Notes under the pieces: model-generated | Databases searched by the model: none | Told to the model about the DNA's origin: nothing | What the model saw: only the letters and a program-made list of their open reading frames with translations | Position numbers and translations under genes: made by a program | From: Nitrospira sp. | GTDB lineage: Bacteria; Nitrospirota; Nitrospiria; Nitrospirales; Nitrospiraceae | Direction: 5' to 3' | Length of the DNA: 64,000 nucleotides | Assembly: GCA_029194665.1 (NCBI GenBank) | Contig: JARFXO010000001.1 | Coordinates: 1,125,785-1,189,784, forward strand | Shown: positions 45,304-54,201 of the stretch, piece by piece | Position numbering within the stretch: position 1 is the stretch's first letter | Layout of the letters: the number at the start of each line of letters is the position of its first letter

Positions 45304-46623
45304 ATGAACGATATTGGACGTCGCGACTTTCTGGTGCGAACGGGATTGGCCTTGGGCGCAGCGGTACTGGCCGGTGCCTCCTCTCGCGCGATTGCCGATC
45401 AACCTCCCTCCCTCTACAGGTTCAAAAATTGGGAAGACTTTCGGGCACAGTTTCCATTGGCTCCTCAGCTCGTCCATCTCGCAGCGTTCTTCCTTGCGTC
45501 CCATCCCACGCCGGTACGAGAAGCGATCGAACGGCATCGCGCCGGCCTGGACGCGGATCCCATCGGCTATTGGTACCAGCACGAAGAGAAACAAGAAGCG
45601 AAGGTCCTCCAAGCGGCGGCCGATTATCTGGGTGCTCAGCCCACAGACATTGCCTTGACCGACAGTACGACGATGGGGCTGGGTCTCCTCTACGGCGGCT
45701 TACAGCTTCAAGCCGGACAGGAAATCTTGACGACCATCCACGACCATTATTCGACGGAAACCTCTCTCCGCCTTCGTGCCGAACGCACAGGCGCCAAGGT
45801 TCGGCAGATCCCCCTGTATCGTGCACTCAAGACCGTCTCCCGTAACGAGATCGTCGATTCCCTGCGCAAAGGCATTTTGCCCACCACACGCATCGTGGCC
45901 GTCACCTGGGTCCATTCCAGCACGGGCCTGAAACTGCCGATCCACGCAATGGCGTTGGCCATCCAGTCAATCAATCAATCCAGAGCAGAACAAGACCGGA
46001 TCATCTTCTGTGTGGACGGAGTTCACGCGTTGGGGGTCGAAGACTTCCGCCTATCTGAGCTTGGTTGTGACTTTCTTATCGCCGGAACCCACAAATGGAT
46101 GTTCGGCCCGCGTGGAACCGGTCTCGTCTGGGGCCACCCGAAGGCCTGGCCCATCGCTCAGGCAATTATCCCAACCTTCAATTCGCAAGCTTTTGAGATT
46201 TGGCTGAAGAATGGATCACCACACAGTCTTCCGCAATCCACTTATATGACACCCGGCGGGTTCCATTCATTCGAACATCGCTGGGCGCTGGACGAAGCCT
46301 TCAAGCTCCATCAAGCCATCGGGAAAGCCAAAGTAACGCAGCGTATCTATGAATTGAATCAACAGCTGAAGCAAGGCTTGGCGGCCATGCCTCATGTCAC
46401 CCTCCACACACCACTCTCGCAGGATCTTTCGGCTGGGATCGTCTGCTTCGAAGTGGCTGGAATGACTCCTCGTCAGATCGTGGAGAAGCTGCGGCAGCGT
46501 AAGATAGTCGGCAGCGTGACACCCTACGCGACGCAGTATGCCAGGCTCGCACCAAGCCTCCTGAACTCACCACAGGAAATCGAAAAGACCTTGGGAGCGA
46601 TCCGACATCTTCGTTCGTCGTAG
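45304..46623 (+). CDS. Tat-exported class V aminotransferase-fold PLP enzyme
   Basis: 439 residues, ATG after TGGAGG. The N-terminus is a twin-arginine signal (GRRDFLVRTGLALGAAVLAG), predicting export in folded form. The mature part is a class V aminotransferase / cysteine-desulfurase-like fold: YWYQHEEKQE, TDSTTMGLGLLYGG, the Asp of FCVDGVHALG and the PLP lysine in IAGTHKWMFGPRG. Closest in style to isopenicillin-N-epimerase-like proteins. Being loaded with PLP before Tat export would make sense. Substrate unknown. Confidence 0.9.
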   Translation: MNDIGRRDFLVRTGLALGAAVLAGASSRAIADQPPSLYRFKNWEDFRAQFPLAPQLVHLAAFFLASHPTPVREAIERHRAGLDADPIGYWYQHEEKQEAKVLQAAADYLGAQPTDIALTDSTTMGLGLLYGGLQLQAGQEILTTIHDHYSTETSLRLRAERTGAKVRQIPLYRALKTVSRNEIVDSLRKGILPTTRIVAVTWVHSSTGLKLPIHAMALAIQSINQSRAEQDRIIFCVDGVHALGVEDFRLSELGCDFLIAGTHKWMFGPRGTGLVWGHPKAWPIAQAIIPTFNSQAFEIWLKNGSPHSLPQSTYMTPGGFHSFEHRWALDEAFKLHQAIGKAKVTQRIYELNQQLKQGLAAMPHVTLHTPLSQDLSAGIVCFEVAGMTPRQIVEKLRQRKIVGSVTPYATQYARLAPSLLNSPQEIEKTLGAIRHLRSS

Positions 46624-46670
46624 ACAGGAACCATCAGACACAAGGCCCGTGATATTGGAAGTGCCTCTTT

Positions 46671-48926
46671 TCAACGCCGATGATAGGGCACACAGAAGCG
46701 GTTGGAACAGTGGGCCACTTTCAGATCACCGTTCGTGGCGTCGTAGTAGCTGACCAAGGGTCGGCCATCCGTGCCGATCGTAATCGTCGTGAACTGGCCG
46801 ATATCGTCCCAGCTCTGGACAGCCGTGTGGGTGACCGTTTCACAGCCGACATCGGCGCAGCGAGCGACTCGTAAGTCCCCGTTCGTGGCATCGTAATAGC
46901 TGATCAACCCCCGTTCATCAGCACCAATGGTGATCGAAGAGAATCGACCGATGTCGTCCTGGCTGTGAAGTGTGCCGACTCTGGACGAGCGACAGCCAAG
47001 ATCTGCGCAGTGGGCCACTTTCAAGTCACCGTTTGTCGCATCGTAGTAACTGATTAAACCAAACCCATCGGCCCCAATCACAACGGAGCCATACTGGCCG
47101 ACATCGCCCCTACTATCCACCGTGCTTTCTGTCGCGGAACCACAGGCAACATCGACACAATGTGCTACTTTCAGATCCTGGTTGGTGACGTCATAGTAGA
47201 TGATGAGCGCCAGGCCATCGGCACCGATAGTGATCGAGGTGAACTGACCGACGTCGCCCTTGCTGGCCAAGGTAGCCATCGTGGCCGAGCTACAGATGAG
47301 ATCATCACAATGCGCTATTTTTAGGTCGCCGTTCGTGGCGTCGTAATAGCTGATGAGACCTCGGCCGTCAGTCCCGATCGTCACCGACGTAAATTGACCC
47401 ACCTGACCCTCCTGGTCTAACGCAAAGGATGTAGCGGAAATGCAGGCCGCATCCTCACAGTGCACCACTTTCAGATCGCCGTTCGTCGCATCGTAATAGC
47501 TGATGAGGGGAAGCCCATCTGCGCCGATCGTCACGGAACTGTATTGACCAGCATTGTCCTGGCTCTGAACGGTCGTCAACGTGGCTGAGGAGCAGGTCAG
47601 GTCACCACAGTGAACCACCCTCAGATCGCCGTTCGTCGCATCGTAGTAGCTGATCAAGGCCCTGCCGTCGGAGCCAAGCACCATCGAAGAAGGCGCGCCG
47701 ACGTCAATGGCTGCTCCGTCCAACGGGGTTACGTTCGCTCTGGTGCAACCCACGTCGTCACAATGAGAAACCTTAAGATCGCCGTTGGTGACGTCGTAAT
47801 AACTGATGAGGGGCAGACCATCTGCCCCAATGGCAACGGACGTGTACGAGCCAACGTTGCCGGTACTGTCCGGCGTGGCGAGGGTCGCGGAGCTACAGGC
47901 GACATCGCCACAGTGGGCCACCTTCAAATCCCCGTTCGTCACGTCGTAGTAGCTGACGAGGCCCAGCCCATCGGCTCCGATCACGATGGACGTATGCCGG
48001 CCAACATCGCCTTCGCTCTCAAGCACGGTTCGCGTCGGGGACATGCACAGGACCTCCTCGCAATGGATGACTTTGAGATCGCCGTTCGTGGCGTCGTAAT
48101 AGCTGATGAGCGGGTGACTGTCTGTCCCGATCGTGACCGAGCTGTATCGGCCCACATCGCCGGTTTTGTCAGGAGTCGTTGTGAGAGTCGGTTCCGTACA
48201 GGGTAGATCAGGGCAGAGGGCCGACTTCAGGTAGTGGTCGGTCGCATCGTAATAGGTGATGACGCCCTGGCCCATAGCGATAGCAACCGAGCTGTATTGG
48301 CCGACGTTCCCCTCAGCCTGCAGAAACGTAAGAACGGTTATTGTCGCGGCCTCACAGGCCACATCGGTACAGTGCGCAATCTTTAGGTCGCCGTTCGTAA
48401 CATCGTAGTAGGTGATAAGGGGCAGCTTGTCGATGCCAATGGTGAGGGAACTGTACTGACCGACGTTCCCAGTATGGTCGAGCGTCTTGAGCGTCGCCGA
48501 GGTACAGGCGATATCCACGCAATGCGCGACTTTCAGATCGCCATTTGTCGCGTCGTAGTAACTCATGAAGGCTCTGTCGTCGCTCCCAAGCGCGATAGAG
48601 GTGTACTGGCCAACATCGCCAGTGCGGTCAAGGGAGCTGATCGTCGCGGAGGTGCACAGCTGGTTCGAACAGTGCGCCACTTTCAGATCCCGATTGGTCG
48701 CATCATAGTAACTGATGAGGCCGAGACCGTCGGTCCCGATGGCGACGGACGTATACTGACCGGCATCGCCGGAGCCGTCTCGTGTCACAAGTGAGAACCC
48801 TGGGCGCTCTAGGACTGTATCATCTGCTCTAGAACCTTGACTCAGCTGCAGGCAGGACAGAAGTACGATGACGGCACCAAGCACCATCAGCCGTCTCATT
48901 GATTTCTTGCTCGGTTGGAGCGCCAC
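46671..48926 (-). CDS. Secreted protein of 14 tandem ~48-residue repeats
   Basis: 751 residues. An N-terminal signal (MRRLMVLGAVIVLLSCLQL) is followed by 14 repeats with the core GDVGQYTSVAIGxDGLPL, ISYYDATNGDLKVAHC and a second Cys seven residues on. Each repeat has two Cys that may form a disulfide, so the protein should be folded outside the cytoplasm. Repeat length and the ISYYD strand suggest beta-propeller blades; 14 would be two seven-bladed rings. The first codon is GTG 48926; an ATG at 48896 (MRRLMV) is an equally good start. No family name is known to me. Confidence 0.82.
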   Translation of the reverse strand: MALQPSKKSMRRLMVLGAVIVLLSCLQLSQGSRADDTVLERPGFSLVTRDGSGDAGQYTSVAIGTDGLGLISYYDATNRDLKVAHCSNQLCTSATISSLDRTGDVGQYTSIALGSDDRAFMSYYDATNGDLKVAHCVDIACTSATLKTLDHTGNVGQYSSLTIGIDKLPLITYYDVTNGDLKIAHCTDVACEAATITVLTFLQAEGNVGQYSSVAIAMGQGVITYYDATDHYLKSALCPDLPCTEPTLTTTPDKTGDVGRYSSVTIGTDSHPLISYYDATNGDLKVIHCEEVLCMSPTRTVLESEGDVGRHTSIVIGADGLGLVSYYDVTNGDLKVAHCGDVACSSATLATPDSTGNVGSYTSVAIGADGLPLISYYDVTNGDLKVSHCDDVGCTRANVTPLDGAAIDVGAPSSMVLGSDGRALISYYDATNGDLRVVHCGDLTCSSATLTTVQSQDNAGQYSSVTIGADGLPLISYYDATNGDLKVVHCEDAACISATSFALDQEGQVGQFTSVTIGTDGRGLISYYDATNGDLKIAHCDDLICSSATMATLASKGDVGQFTSITIGADGLALIIYYDVTNQDLKVAHCVDVACGSATESTVDSRGDVGQYGSVVIGADGFGLISYYDATNGDLKVAHCADLGCRSSRVGTLHSQDDIGRFSSITIGADERGLISYYDATNGDLRVARCADVGCETVTHTAVQSWDDIGQFTTITIGTDGRPLVSYYDATNGDLKVAHCSNRFCVPYHRR

Positions 48927-48943
48927 GACTCAACCCACTTGTT

Positions 48944-49080
48944 CTAGATGTTATTTCAAAACCCCATGACCGTGCTTCGACGGGCTCAGCACGAACGAAG
49001 AAATATCATGTTTTCAGTACCACACCCGTTCGCCCTGAGCCGGTCGAAGGGTGAACGGAAGGTTGTGAAATGACTTCTAG
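48944..49080. repeat. MITE-like 137-bp element with REP core
   Basis: Outer arms CTAGATGTTATTTCAAAACC (48944-48963) and GGTTGTGAAATGACTTCTAG (49061-49080) match as inverted repeats at 17 of 20 positions. Inside lie the REP-like arms GCTTCGACGGGCTCAGCAC.. (48974-48997) and CCCGTTCGCCCTGAGC.. (49025-49058). No gene is inside. Confidence 0.7.
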
Positions 49081-49155
49081 TCTGCACCTCTGTGAGTTAG
49101 GGAGGCAAGAGGAAGCACGAGGAGAACTCTTGAATCGTGGGCAAAGGGCACAGGG

Positions 49156-49185
49156 TTAGGGAATGTCCTGGACGAGACGGAACCC
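49156..49185 (-). pseudogene. Fossil end of a SUMF1-like gene
   Basis: The minus strand reads GFRLVQDIP then TAA, nearly the same as the end of the SUMF1-like protein at 23065 (GFRLAQDLP). It lies 160 bases downstream of a TIR gene that is a paralogue of the TIR gene at 23761, so a once-complete TIR-SUMF1 copy seems to have been deleted here. Confidence 0.65.
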
Positions 49186-49345
49186 TGAAGGTAGAGTCAG
49201 AACTGTCACCGAACTTTCCTACAACAGGAGACGCCGCCGATCGCCTGTAAGCCAATATCCATGCGAAACCCTAGAACTGTAGAAGTTGCCTAGCAACGTC
49301 CAACATTGGCCAAAACAAGAGTAAGTAGTCTATCGCCTGAGCTGG

Positions 49346-50236
49346 TTATGCCAACTTGGGCCGAAAACGCTCCAAGCCTTTTACAATCAGTTGATAGTAT
49401 GGATCGTCGCGACTTCCAGTCCAATCTGTCAGATTTACGCCTTGAATCGCCCTTAGACCTAAAGGTGCTCTCACATTCTCAATAAAGACAGGTACTAGTT
49501 TGCTGTGCTCTAGGGCCTCTCTCGCCTCATCCTTCACATATTTGGACGATATAGCTCGCTCCGACCACAACACCAAGACACAACTTGATTTCTTCAGCGC
49601 CTCTGCTATGGCTTCATCAAAGTCCTCGCCAGGGTGAATCTTGAAATCCCACCAGACTTGCCAACCTTCTTGCTCGATCGCCCTTGCTAATTGTTCGGCA
49701 CGTCCTTGGTCTTCCCTAGCATAACTAATAAAAACCGACCCTATCGCTTTGACCTTATCTCGCTCGCTGAGATCAGAAATCTGATAATATTTGAGGAATT
49801 CAATTAACTGGTCCATATCGTGGTGAAAGTCCGGGCCCGACCTTACGATAGCAGAATTCCGCATGGTTAAAGCCTGCATACTGTCTGGAAGATTCTTAGC
49901 GGAAGGCATCGAGGCTCCTCTTACCAGAACGGGAATCACAGGAATCCGACGTTTCAGCGCCGACTCGATTTCAATCCGCACGAAATCGCGCGGGTCTTCA
50001 AGTCTGGTCTTGCCCTGGCTGTCTTTTGGTCCCATCCAATCCGGCCCGATCACCGCCAGGAAGACATCACACTTGCCCACCTGTTCATCCAGATAGGTCC
50101 GAAAGTCGACGCCTAACGGAATCGAATCGACATCCCGAAAGACTGACTGTGGAAACACCTGGATCAGCCGATCATAGATCCGACCGGTGACATCGGCGCT
50201 ATCCTCACGTCGATAGGAAATCAGAATCTTGCTCAT
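49346..50236 (-). CDS. Tandem TIR-domain protein
   Basis: 296 residues with two TIR domains. The first (residues 1-150; SKILISYRREDSADVTGR, DFVRIEIESALKRR) is nearly identical to the TIR domain at 23761-24801; the second (from about 168; GSVFISYAREDQGRAEQLA, WQVWWDFKIHPGEDF, VKDEAREALEHS) is different. Both keep a Glu in the catalytic position. No membrane helix is present. The sharp boundary suggests domain swapping between an ancestral TIR-TM-SUMF1 gene and another TIR gene. Confidence 0.88.
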   Translation of the reverse strand: MSKILISYRREDSADVTGRIYDRLIQVFPQSVFRDVDSIPLGVDFRTYLDEQVGKCDVFLAVIGPDWMGPKDSQGKTRLEDPRDFVRIEIESALKRRIPVIPVLVRGASMPSAKNLPDSMQALTMRNSAIVRSGPDFHHDMDQLIEFLKYYQISDLSERDKVKAIGSVFISYAREDQGRAEQLARAIEQEGWQVWWDFKIHPGEDFDEAIAEALKKSSCVLVLWSERAISSKYVKDEAREALEHSKLVPVFIENVRAPLGLRAIQGVNLTDWTGSRDDPYYQLIVKGLERFRPKLA

Positions 50237-50415
50237 GGTTGCACAACACGAAGCCCAGGCCTTCCAGCTATCCCATGGGTCTTCGCGCCAGATTCTACGG
50301 ATTTTTCCGACTAACGCAAGACCGAGAAACTGGCTCTCGATTGTAGCGGTAGTTACGTGCTTGGCGGAGTTAGGTAGGATTGGGGAGAGGCGAGTTCAGT
50401 TTTGTGGCAAAAACC

Positions 50416-50916
50416 CTACTTCTCGTCACATTTCTGGAACTTCGACTCTAAGCATCGCTGAGCCATCTCCTGCGCTTTCTGAATCTGGGCCGGAGTCATG
50501 CGTGAGGCCACCTTTTCGCGATCCTTCGCCAGCTCTTGTTTCGACCCGCCGCCTAACGATTCCCCCGCGATGCTGTACCACATATAGGCACGAACAGGGT
50601 CCTGTGGAACGCCTTGTCCCTTGTCATACATTTGCGCCAGTTCATTTTGCGCTCCGGCGTGGCCCTGCTTGGCGGCCATCCGATGCCATTTCAAGGCAGC
50701 CTGGTAGTCCTGCGTCACACCCAGGCCGCTCGCATAGAGCAGTCCGAGATTGTACTGCGCTCGTGCATCCCCTCTCTCCGCCAAGGGGTAAAAGAGCCCT
50801 GCCGCGAGCCTGTAGTCTCCCCGCTGCAAAGCCTCGTATGGTTCCTCTCCGGAGAGGGCTGCCACCGCTGTCGAACAGTCGACAACCAACAGGATCGCGA
50901 GAAGGAGTGCCCGCAT
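50416..50916 (-). CDS. Exported Sel1-repeat protein
   Basis: 166 residues from ATG 50916, preceded by AAAGGCAGG. Signal peptide RALLLAILLVVDCSTAVAA. The mature part holds Sel1-like repeats (DARAQYNLGLLYASGLGV, HAGAQNELAQMYDKGQGV, AYMWYSIAG) that form helical hairpins for protein binding. A longer open frame upstream lacks a signal and is less likely. Function unknown; no operon partner. Confidence 0.85.
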   Translation of the reverse strand: MRALLLAILLVVDCSTAVAALSGEEPYEALQRGDYRLAAGLFYPLAERGDARAQYNLGLLYASGLGVTQDYQAALKWHRMAAKQGHAGAQNELAQMYDKGQGVPQDPVRAYMWYSIAGESLGGGSKQELAKDREKVASRMTPAQIQKAQEMAQRCLESKFQKCDEK

Positions 50917-51264
50917 CGTTGACCTGCCTTTCAGCATCGTAACCGGCCCTCTGACGTAGCATGCCCTACGCTCAGTTACAATACTACCATTACCTGTATT
51001 TGCGCTACTTACACGGAGCATCCCTCGGCCGTCCCATTGTTACTGACGAAGACGGAGGTATCATCCAGCCTAGTTGTGACACGAGCCTCGTCAACCACAT
51101 TGGCCGGGCCCGATGCCACCGACTCGCCCGCCCCTTGCTCGATGACCCCTACTTTTGCATGAGACCTTTTGGGTTGTAGCAATCGGCCTACTCTGATAAA
51201 CCGATCAGGCCAGCAAGGACCCAGCCGGAGAAATCCTGCTCGGGAACAACGATCGAGGTGAGTC
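50917..51264. other. Intergenic stretch between divergent genes
   Basis: About 350 bases between the Sel1 gene and the methyltransferase gene. No gene, tRNA or clear promoter motif was recognised. Confidence 0.4.
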
Positions 51265-52098
51265 ATGCCGACAACCTACCAAGAACGATTTGGGAATAAC
51301 GATGAGCTCATCCATGCCTACGCCGATGATAATTCTCCTCGCGCCTCGGAAATTCAATATCTCTATGATTCGATAAAGCGTCTCAAAGCGCGACGGATCC
51401 TCAACGTTCCCTTCGAGGGCAGCCTCATGAAGAGCGTCGCGACAAATGAGCTGGTCACCTTCGCGGATTTCGTCGTGCCGGCTACGTTGCAAAGGTGGAA
51501 TATTCTCAAAACAGACTTCAGCCTGACCGGCCTACGGAGGAACTATTTCGATGCGGTGATATCCATTGCAGGAATCCATCATCTTACGGATCAGGAACAG
51601 TTTGAGTTCCTCGTAGCCACCCGAAAGACTCTCAGGGTCGGCGGACGGCTCTTAATGGTCGAGGTGACGACTGATTCGCCCACGAGCCGTTTCCTTGACG
51701 GATTTGTGGGAAAACATACCCCTACGGGACATGTCGGGAACTATCTCAAAAACGACTTTGTCCGGACTGTGGAGCAGGCCGGATATCAACAGATCCGGAG
51801 GAAGACCGTGGTCCATGAATGGGTGTTTCGGGACAAAGAGCAGCTTTATGTCTGGATGACCAAGTTCTTTGGTGTCTCTGCCCCCAAACCGGATCTCCTT
51901 GCCCAGGTCGACGGCATCTTGGGGATCAACAAGCGAAAGGACTGTTTGACGGTGAATTGGCCGCTGGACTTTGTCGGCGCGCAGGCCGAAAGAACACCTC
52001 GGAAAATATCTTCTCCCCATCGGGCGGATAAAACCGGCCGATCCCGCTTGCGGGCAAATTCGTCAGCTCGCCGAACAGCACCCGCTTCGTATCGGTAA
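51265..52098 (+). CDS. Class I SAM-dependent methyltransferase-like protein
   Basis: 277 residues, ATG after GAGGTGAGTC. The fold is recognisable from RRILNVPFEGSLMKSV (SAM strand, degenerate glycine motif), YFDAVISIAGIHHLTD (strand 4) and KTLRVGGRLLMVEV (strand 5). The last 45 or so residues (KISSPHRADKTGRSRL onward) look like read-through of non-coding sequence into the opposite gene; the natural end is probably near FVGAQAE. It converges with an ATP-grasp gene and may act with it on a surface polymer. Confidence 0.78.
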   Translation: MPTTYQERFGNNDELIHAYADDNSPRASEIQYLYDSIKRLKARRILNVPFEGSLMKSVATNELVTFADFVVPATLQRWNILKTDFSLTGLRRNYFDAVISIAGIHHLTDQEQFEFLVATRKTLRVGGRLLMVEVTTDSPTSRFLDGFVGKHTPTGHVGNYLKNDFVRTVEQAGYQQIRRKTVVHEWVFRDKEQLYVWMTKFFGVSAPKPDLLAQVDGILGINKRKDCLTVNWPLDFVGAQAERTPRKISSPHRADKTGRSRLRANSSARRTAPASYR

Positions 52099-52888
52099 AA
52101 AAGTCTACTCTGATATAGCTGAACTCGGCCGACAGAATTCTCGATTGGCTCAACAGGCCCGGCAAGAAGTCCCAGCTGGCCGGTTCGAATTCTTGTAGGG
52201 GATAATACAAGCTTACTCCTAAAGGCGTTCCATCGATGTCGAAAGTCTGACGCGCCTTGCTGTACCGATCGATCAGGCTGACGAGCTTCGGCTCCCCCTT
52301 CAGACAGTGAACTGATCCCTCAAGCGAAAAAGAGTCGTCGATGTATTCCTCAATGATGACTTTCCGTTCAAGGGTGGCGTAGTTCTTTTCCAAGTCGGAC
52401 ACAAAATAGTCCTCGTGAAACCAATTCTCAATCTTGGGCAGGGCTGCAATGTATTCATCCTCCGAGCGCGCGATGATCACCCTTCCGGAGCTGTTCGTCG
52501 GCTTCATCACGCAAGGAAATGCCGGTGGCCTATACCGCTCAACTTCGTCCTCACTCCGTAAAACATGGATCGTTGGAGCGGTTGTTCCGGCACCGAGCCG
52601 TTCCTCCGTGTACAGCTTGCAATACTCTTTATCGGACACACGTCTTCGTAATGGGCTTTCCAGCTCAGATCCTGACTTCACTTGAAAGAGGAAGTCATTG
52701 AACAAGCGGTCCGGTCTTATCGGGAGCCTGTGATGCACCGCTACAAACTGGAAAAGATACGTCAGGTACAGGACGACATTGAGAATTGACGACGGAACCT
52801 TTCTGTTGTAGAGCGCCAACGAGACCCGGCGAAAGCGACCATAGAGACGAGCGGAGAGTTTCACCAGACGAGGAAAAGATTGTCTCAT
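51926..52888 (-). CDS. TupA-like ATP-grasp protein
   Basis: 320 residues. SDKEYCKLYTEERLG, FPCVMKPTNSSGRVII and YIRVDFFTDTKRVLFGELT fit the TupA-like ATP-grasp family, linked to teichuronopeptide or exopolysaccharide decoration by amide bonds. The true conserved part ends at about GEKIFSEVFF; the tail (PARRQSPAANSPSNSPFAC) is low-complexity and lies over the opposite methyltransferase gene, giving a 173-base convergent overlap. The N-terminus (MRQSFPRLVKLSARLYG) is positively charged, perhaps membrane-associated. Confidence 0.8.
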   Translation of the reverse strand: MRQSFPRLVKLSARLYGRFRRVSLALYNRKVPSSILNVVLYLTYLFQFVAVHHRLPIRPDRLFNDFLFQVKSGSELESPLRRRVSDKEYCKLYTEERLGAGTTAPTIHVLRSEDEVERYRPPAFPCVMKPTNSSGRVIIARSEDEYIAALPKIENWFHEDYFVSDLEKNYATLERKVIIEEYIDDSFSLEGSVHCLKGEPKLVSLIDRYSKARQTFDIDGTPLGVSLYYPLQEFEPASWDFLPGLLSQSRILSAEFSYIRVDFFTDTKRVLFGELTNLPASGIGRFYPPDGEKIFSEVFFRPARRQSPAANSPSNSPFAC

Positions 52889-52938
52889 TGCACAAGAGCG
52901 ATTGCAGTGTGACGTGCATAATACCCATTAGAAAGGAA

Positions 52939-53205
52939 CCCTCTCAAGTCGTGGCGCTGGGCGTGGACCGGAGCGGGGAGAAGAGGGCCTTGGGGTTTTG
53001 GCAAGCCTCTTCGGAGAATAAGGAGATCTGTGCGGCGCTGTTCAGCGACTTGGAACGGCGCGGCCTGGTACTCTCCCGACGGATCCTCTTCGTGACGGAT
53101 GGCGGCAGCGGATTGATCAAAGCCATCCGGGCCCGGTTCGGTAAGAAGCTGGTGCACCAACGGTGTGCCCTTCACAAGAGCCGGAAGCCGCAGCCGCACC
53201 TGGCT
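52939..53205 (+). pseudogene. Internal fragment of an IS256-family transposase
   Basis: VVALGVDRSGEKRALGFW, LFSDLERRGLVLSRRILFVTDGG (shown in parts) and LVHQRCALHKSR match the catalytic centre of mutator-type (IS256) transposases, with Asp in GVDRSG and VTDGG. Both ends are missing; at about 53205 it joins the remnant recombinase gene. Confidence 0.85.
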
Positions 53206-53418
53206 ATGGCCCGCGAGTTCTTGCACGGCGAATAGCGGCACTCCGTTTTCAGCGCATCCGTAATCCCACTATGTCTGAATCTGTGACTGCTCAGTCTTAT
53301 CCCCGCGCGGACGCCAATGTTGTCCAGCCGGTGGGCTCTTGCGTCCTTTGTCATTTGCTTGCCTGTCAAGGGTCATCCAAATTGCCCCAGTTATGGTCAT
53401 CGAAAATTCCCCACCCCG

Positions 53419-54201
53419 TTAGGTTGTCGTTGACGCTTCTTCGACCCGCACAAGTCCGGCTTTGAGTTTCTCCTTCAGCCGGTAGGAATGGCCCCGGATG
53501 TTGATGGTGATCGCGTGGTGGAGCACCCGATCCAGGATCGCAGTCGCCAGCACCCGGTCGCCAAACACCTCGCCCCAAGCCCCGAAACTCTGGTTACTGG
53601 TCAAAATCATCGGCCCCTTCTCATAGCGGCGTGAGATGAGCTGAAAGAACAAGTTGGCCCCGGTGCGGTCAATGGGCAGATAGCCGATCTCATCAATGAT
53701 CAGCAACCGGGGAATGGTATAGAGCTTCAGCTTGTCCTCCAGCCGATTCTCCGTGAGCGCCCGAGTCAGCGTAGCGATCATGGCGGCGGCTGTCGTGAAC
53801 AACACCCGATAGCCCTGGGCAATGGCTTGCAGCCCTAGCCCGATGGCCAGGTGGCTTTTGCCCACACCGGGCGGCCCCAAGATCACGACATTCTCGCCGT
53901 GCTCGATGAAGTGGCAGGTCGCCACCTGCTGAATCTGCTTCTTATCCAACGAAGGCTGGTAGCTGAAGTCGAAGACCTCCAGACTCTTGACGAATGGAAA
54001 TCGCGCCAAACTCGTCCGCATCGCAATGTTCTTCGCGGTCTTGGACGCGACTTCTTCGCCGAGCACCTGGTCGAGGAAGTCGGCATAGGGCAGCTCCTTG
54101 ACGGCCGCTTCTTGTAAGAGGGCCTCCAGCCGCTCCCGACTCTTCAAGAGCCGTAGGCGCGTGAGTTGGTCACGGAGCCGTTCCAGTTGCGCCGCGTTCA
54201 T
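53419..54201 (-). CDS. istB: IS21-family helper ATPase IstB
   Basis: 260 residues, AAA+ ATPase of DnaC type: Walker A GPPGVGKSHLA, Walker B LLIIDEIGYLP and NQSFGAWGEVFGD. It helps the transposase choose a target. It overlaps istA by four bases, the normal IS21 arrangement. Confidence 0.96.
   Translation of the reverse strand: MNAAQLERLRDQLTRLRLLKSRERLEALLQEAAVKELPYADFLDQVLGEEVASKTAKNIAMRTSLARFPFVKSLEVFDFSYQPSLDKKQIQQVATCHFIEHGENVVILGPPGVGKSHLAIGLGLQAIAQGYRVLFTTAAAMIATLTRALTENRLEDKLKLYTIPRLLIIDEIGYLPIDRTGANLFFQLISRRYEKGPMILTSNQSFGAWGEVFGDRVLATAILDRVLHHAITINIRGHSYRLKEKLKAGLVRVEEASTTT

Noticed and set aside
47610..48206. Plus-strand frames inside the 14-repeat gene
   Set aside because: Periodic antisense frames follow from the repeats; the minus frame has the signal peptide and conserved Cys.
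53172..53369. Separate small minus-strand gene left of the IS21 element
   Set aside because: Its content joins in frame with the piece at 55616-55825 once the IS is removed, so it is part of the split recombinase.
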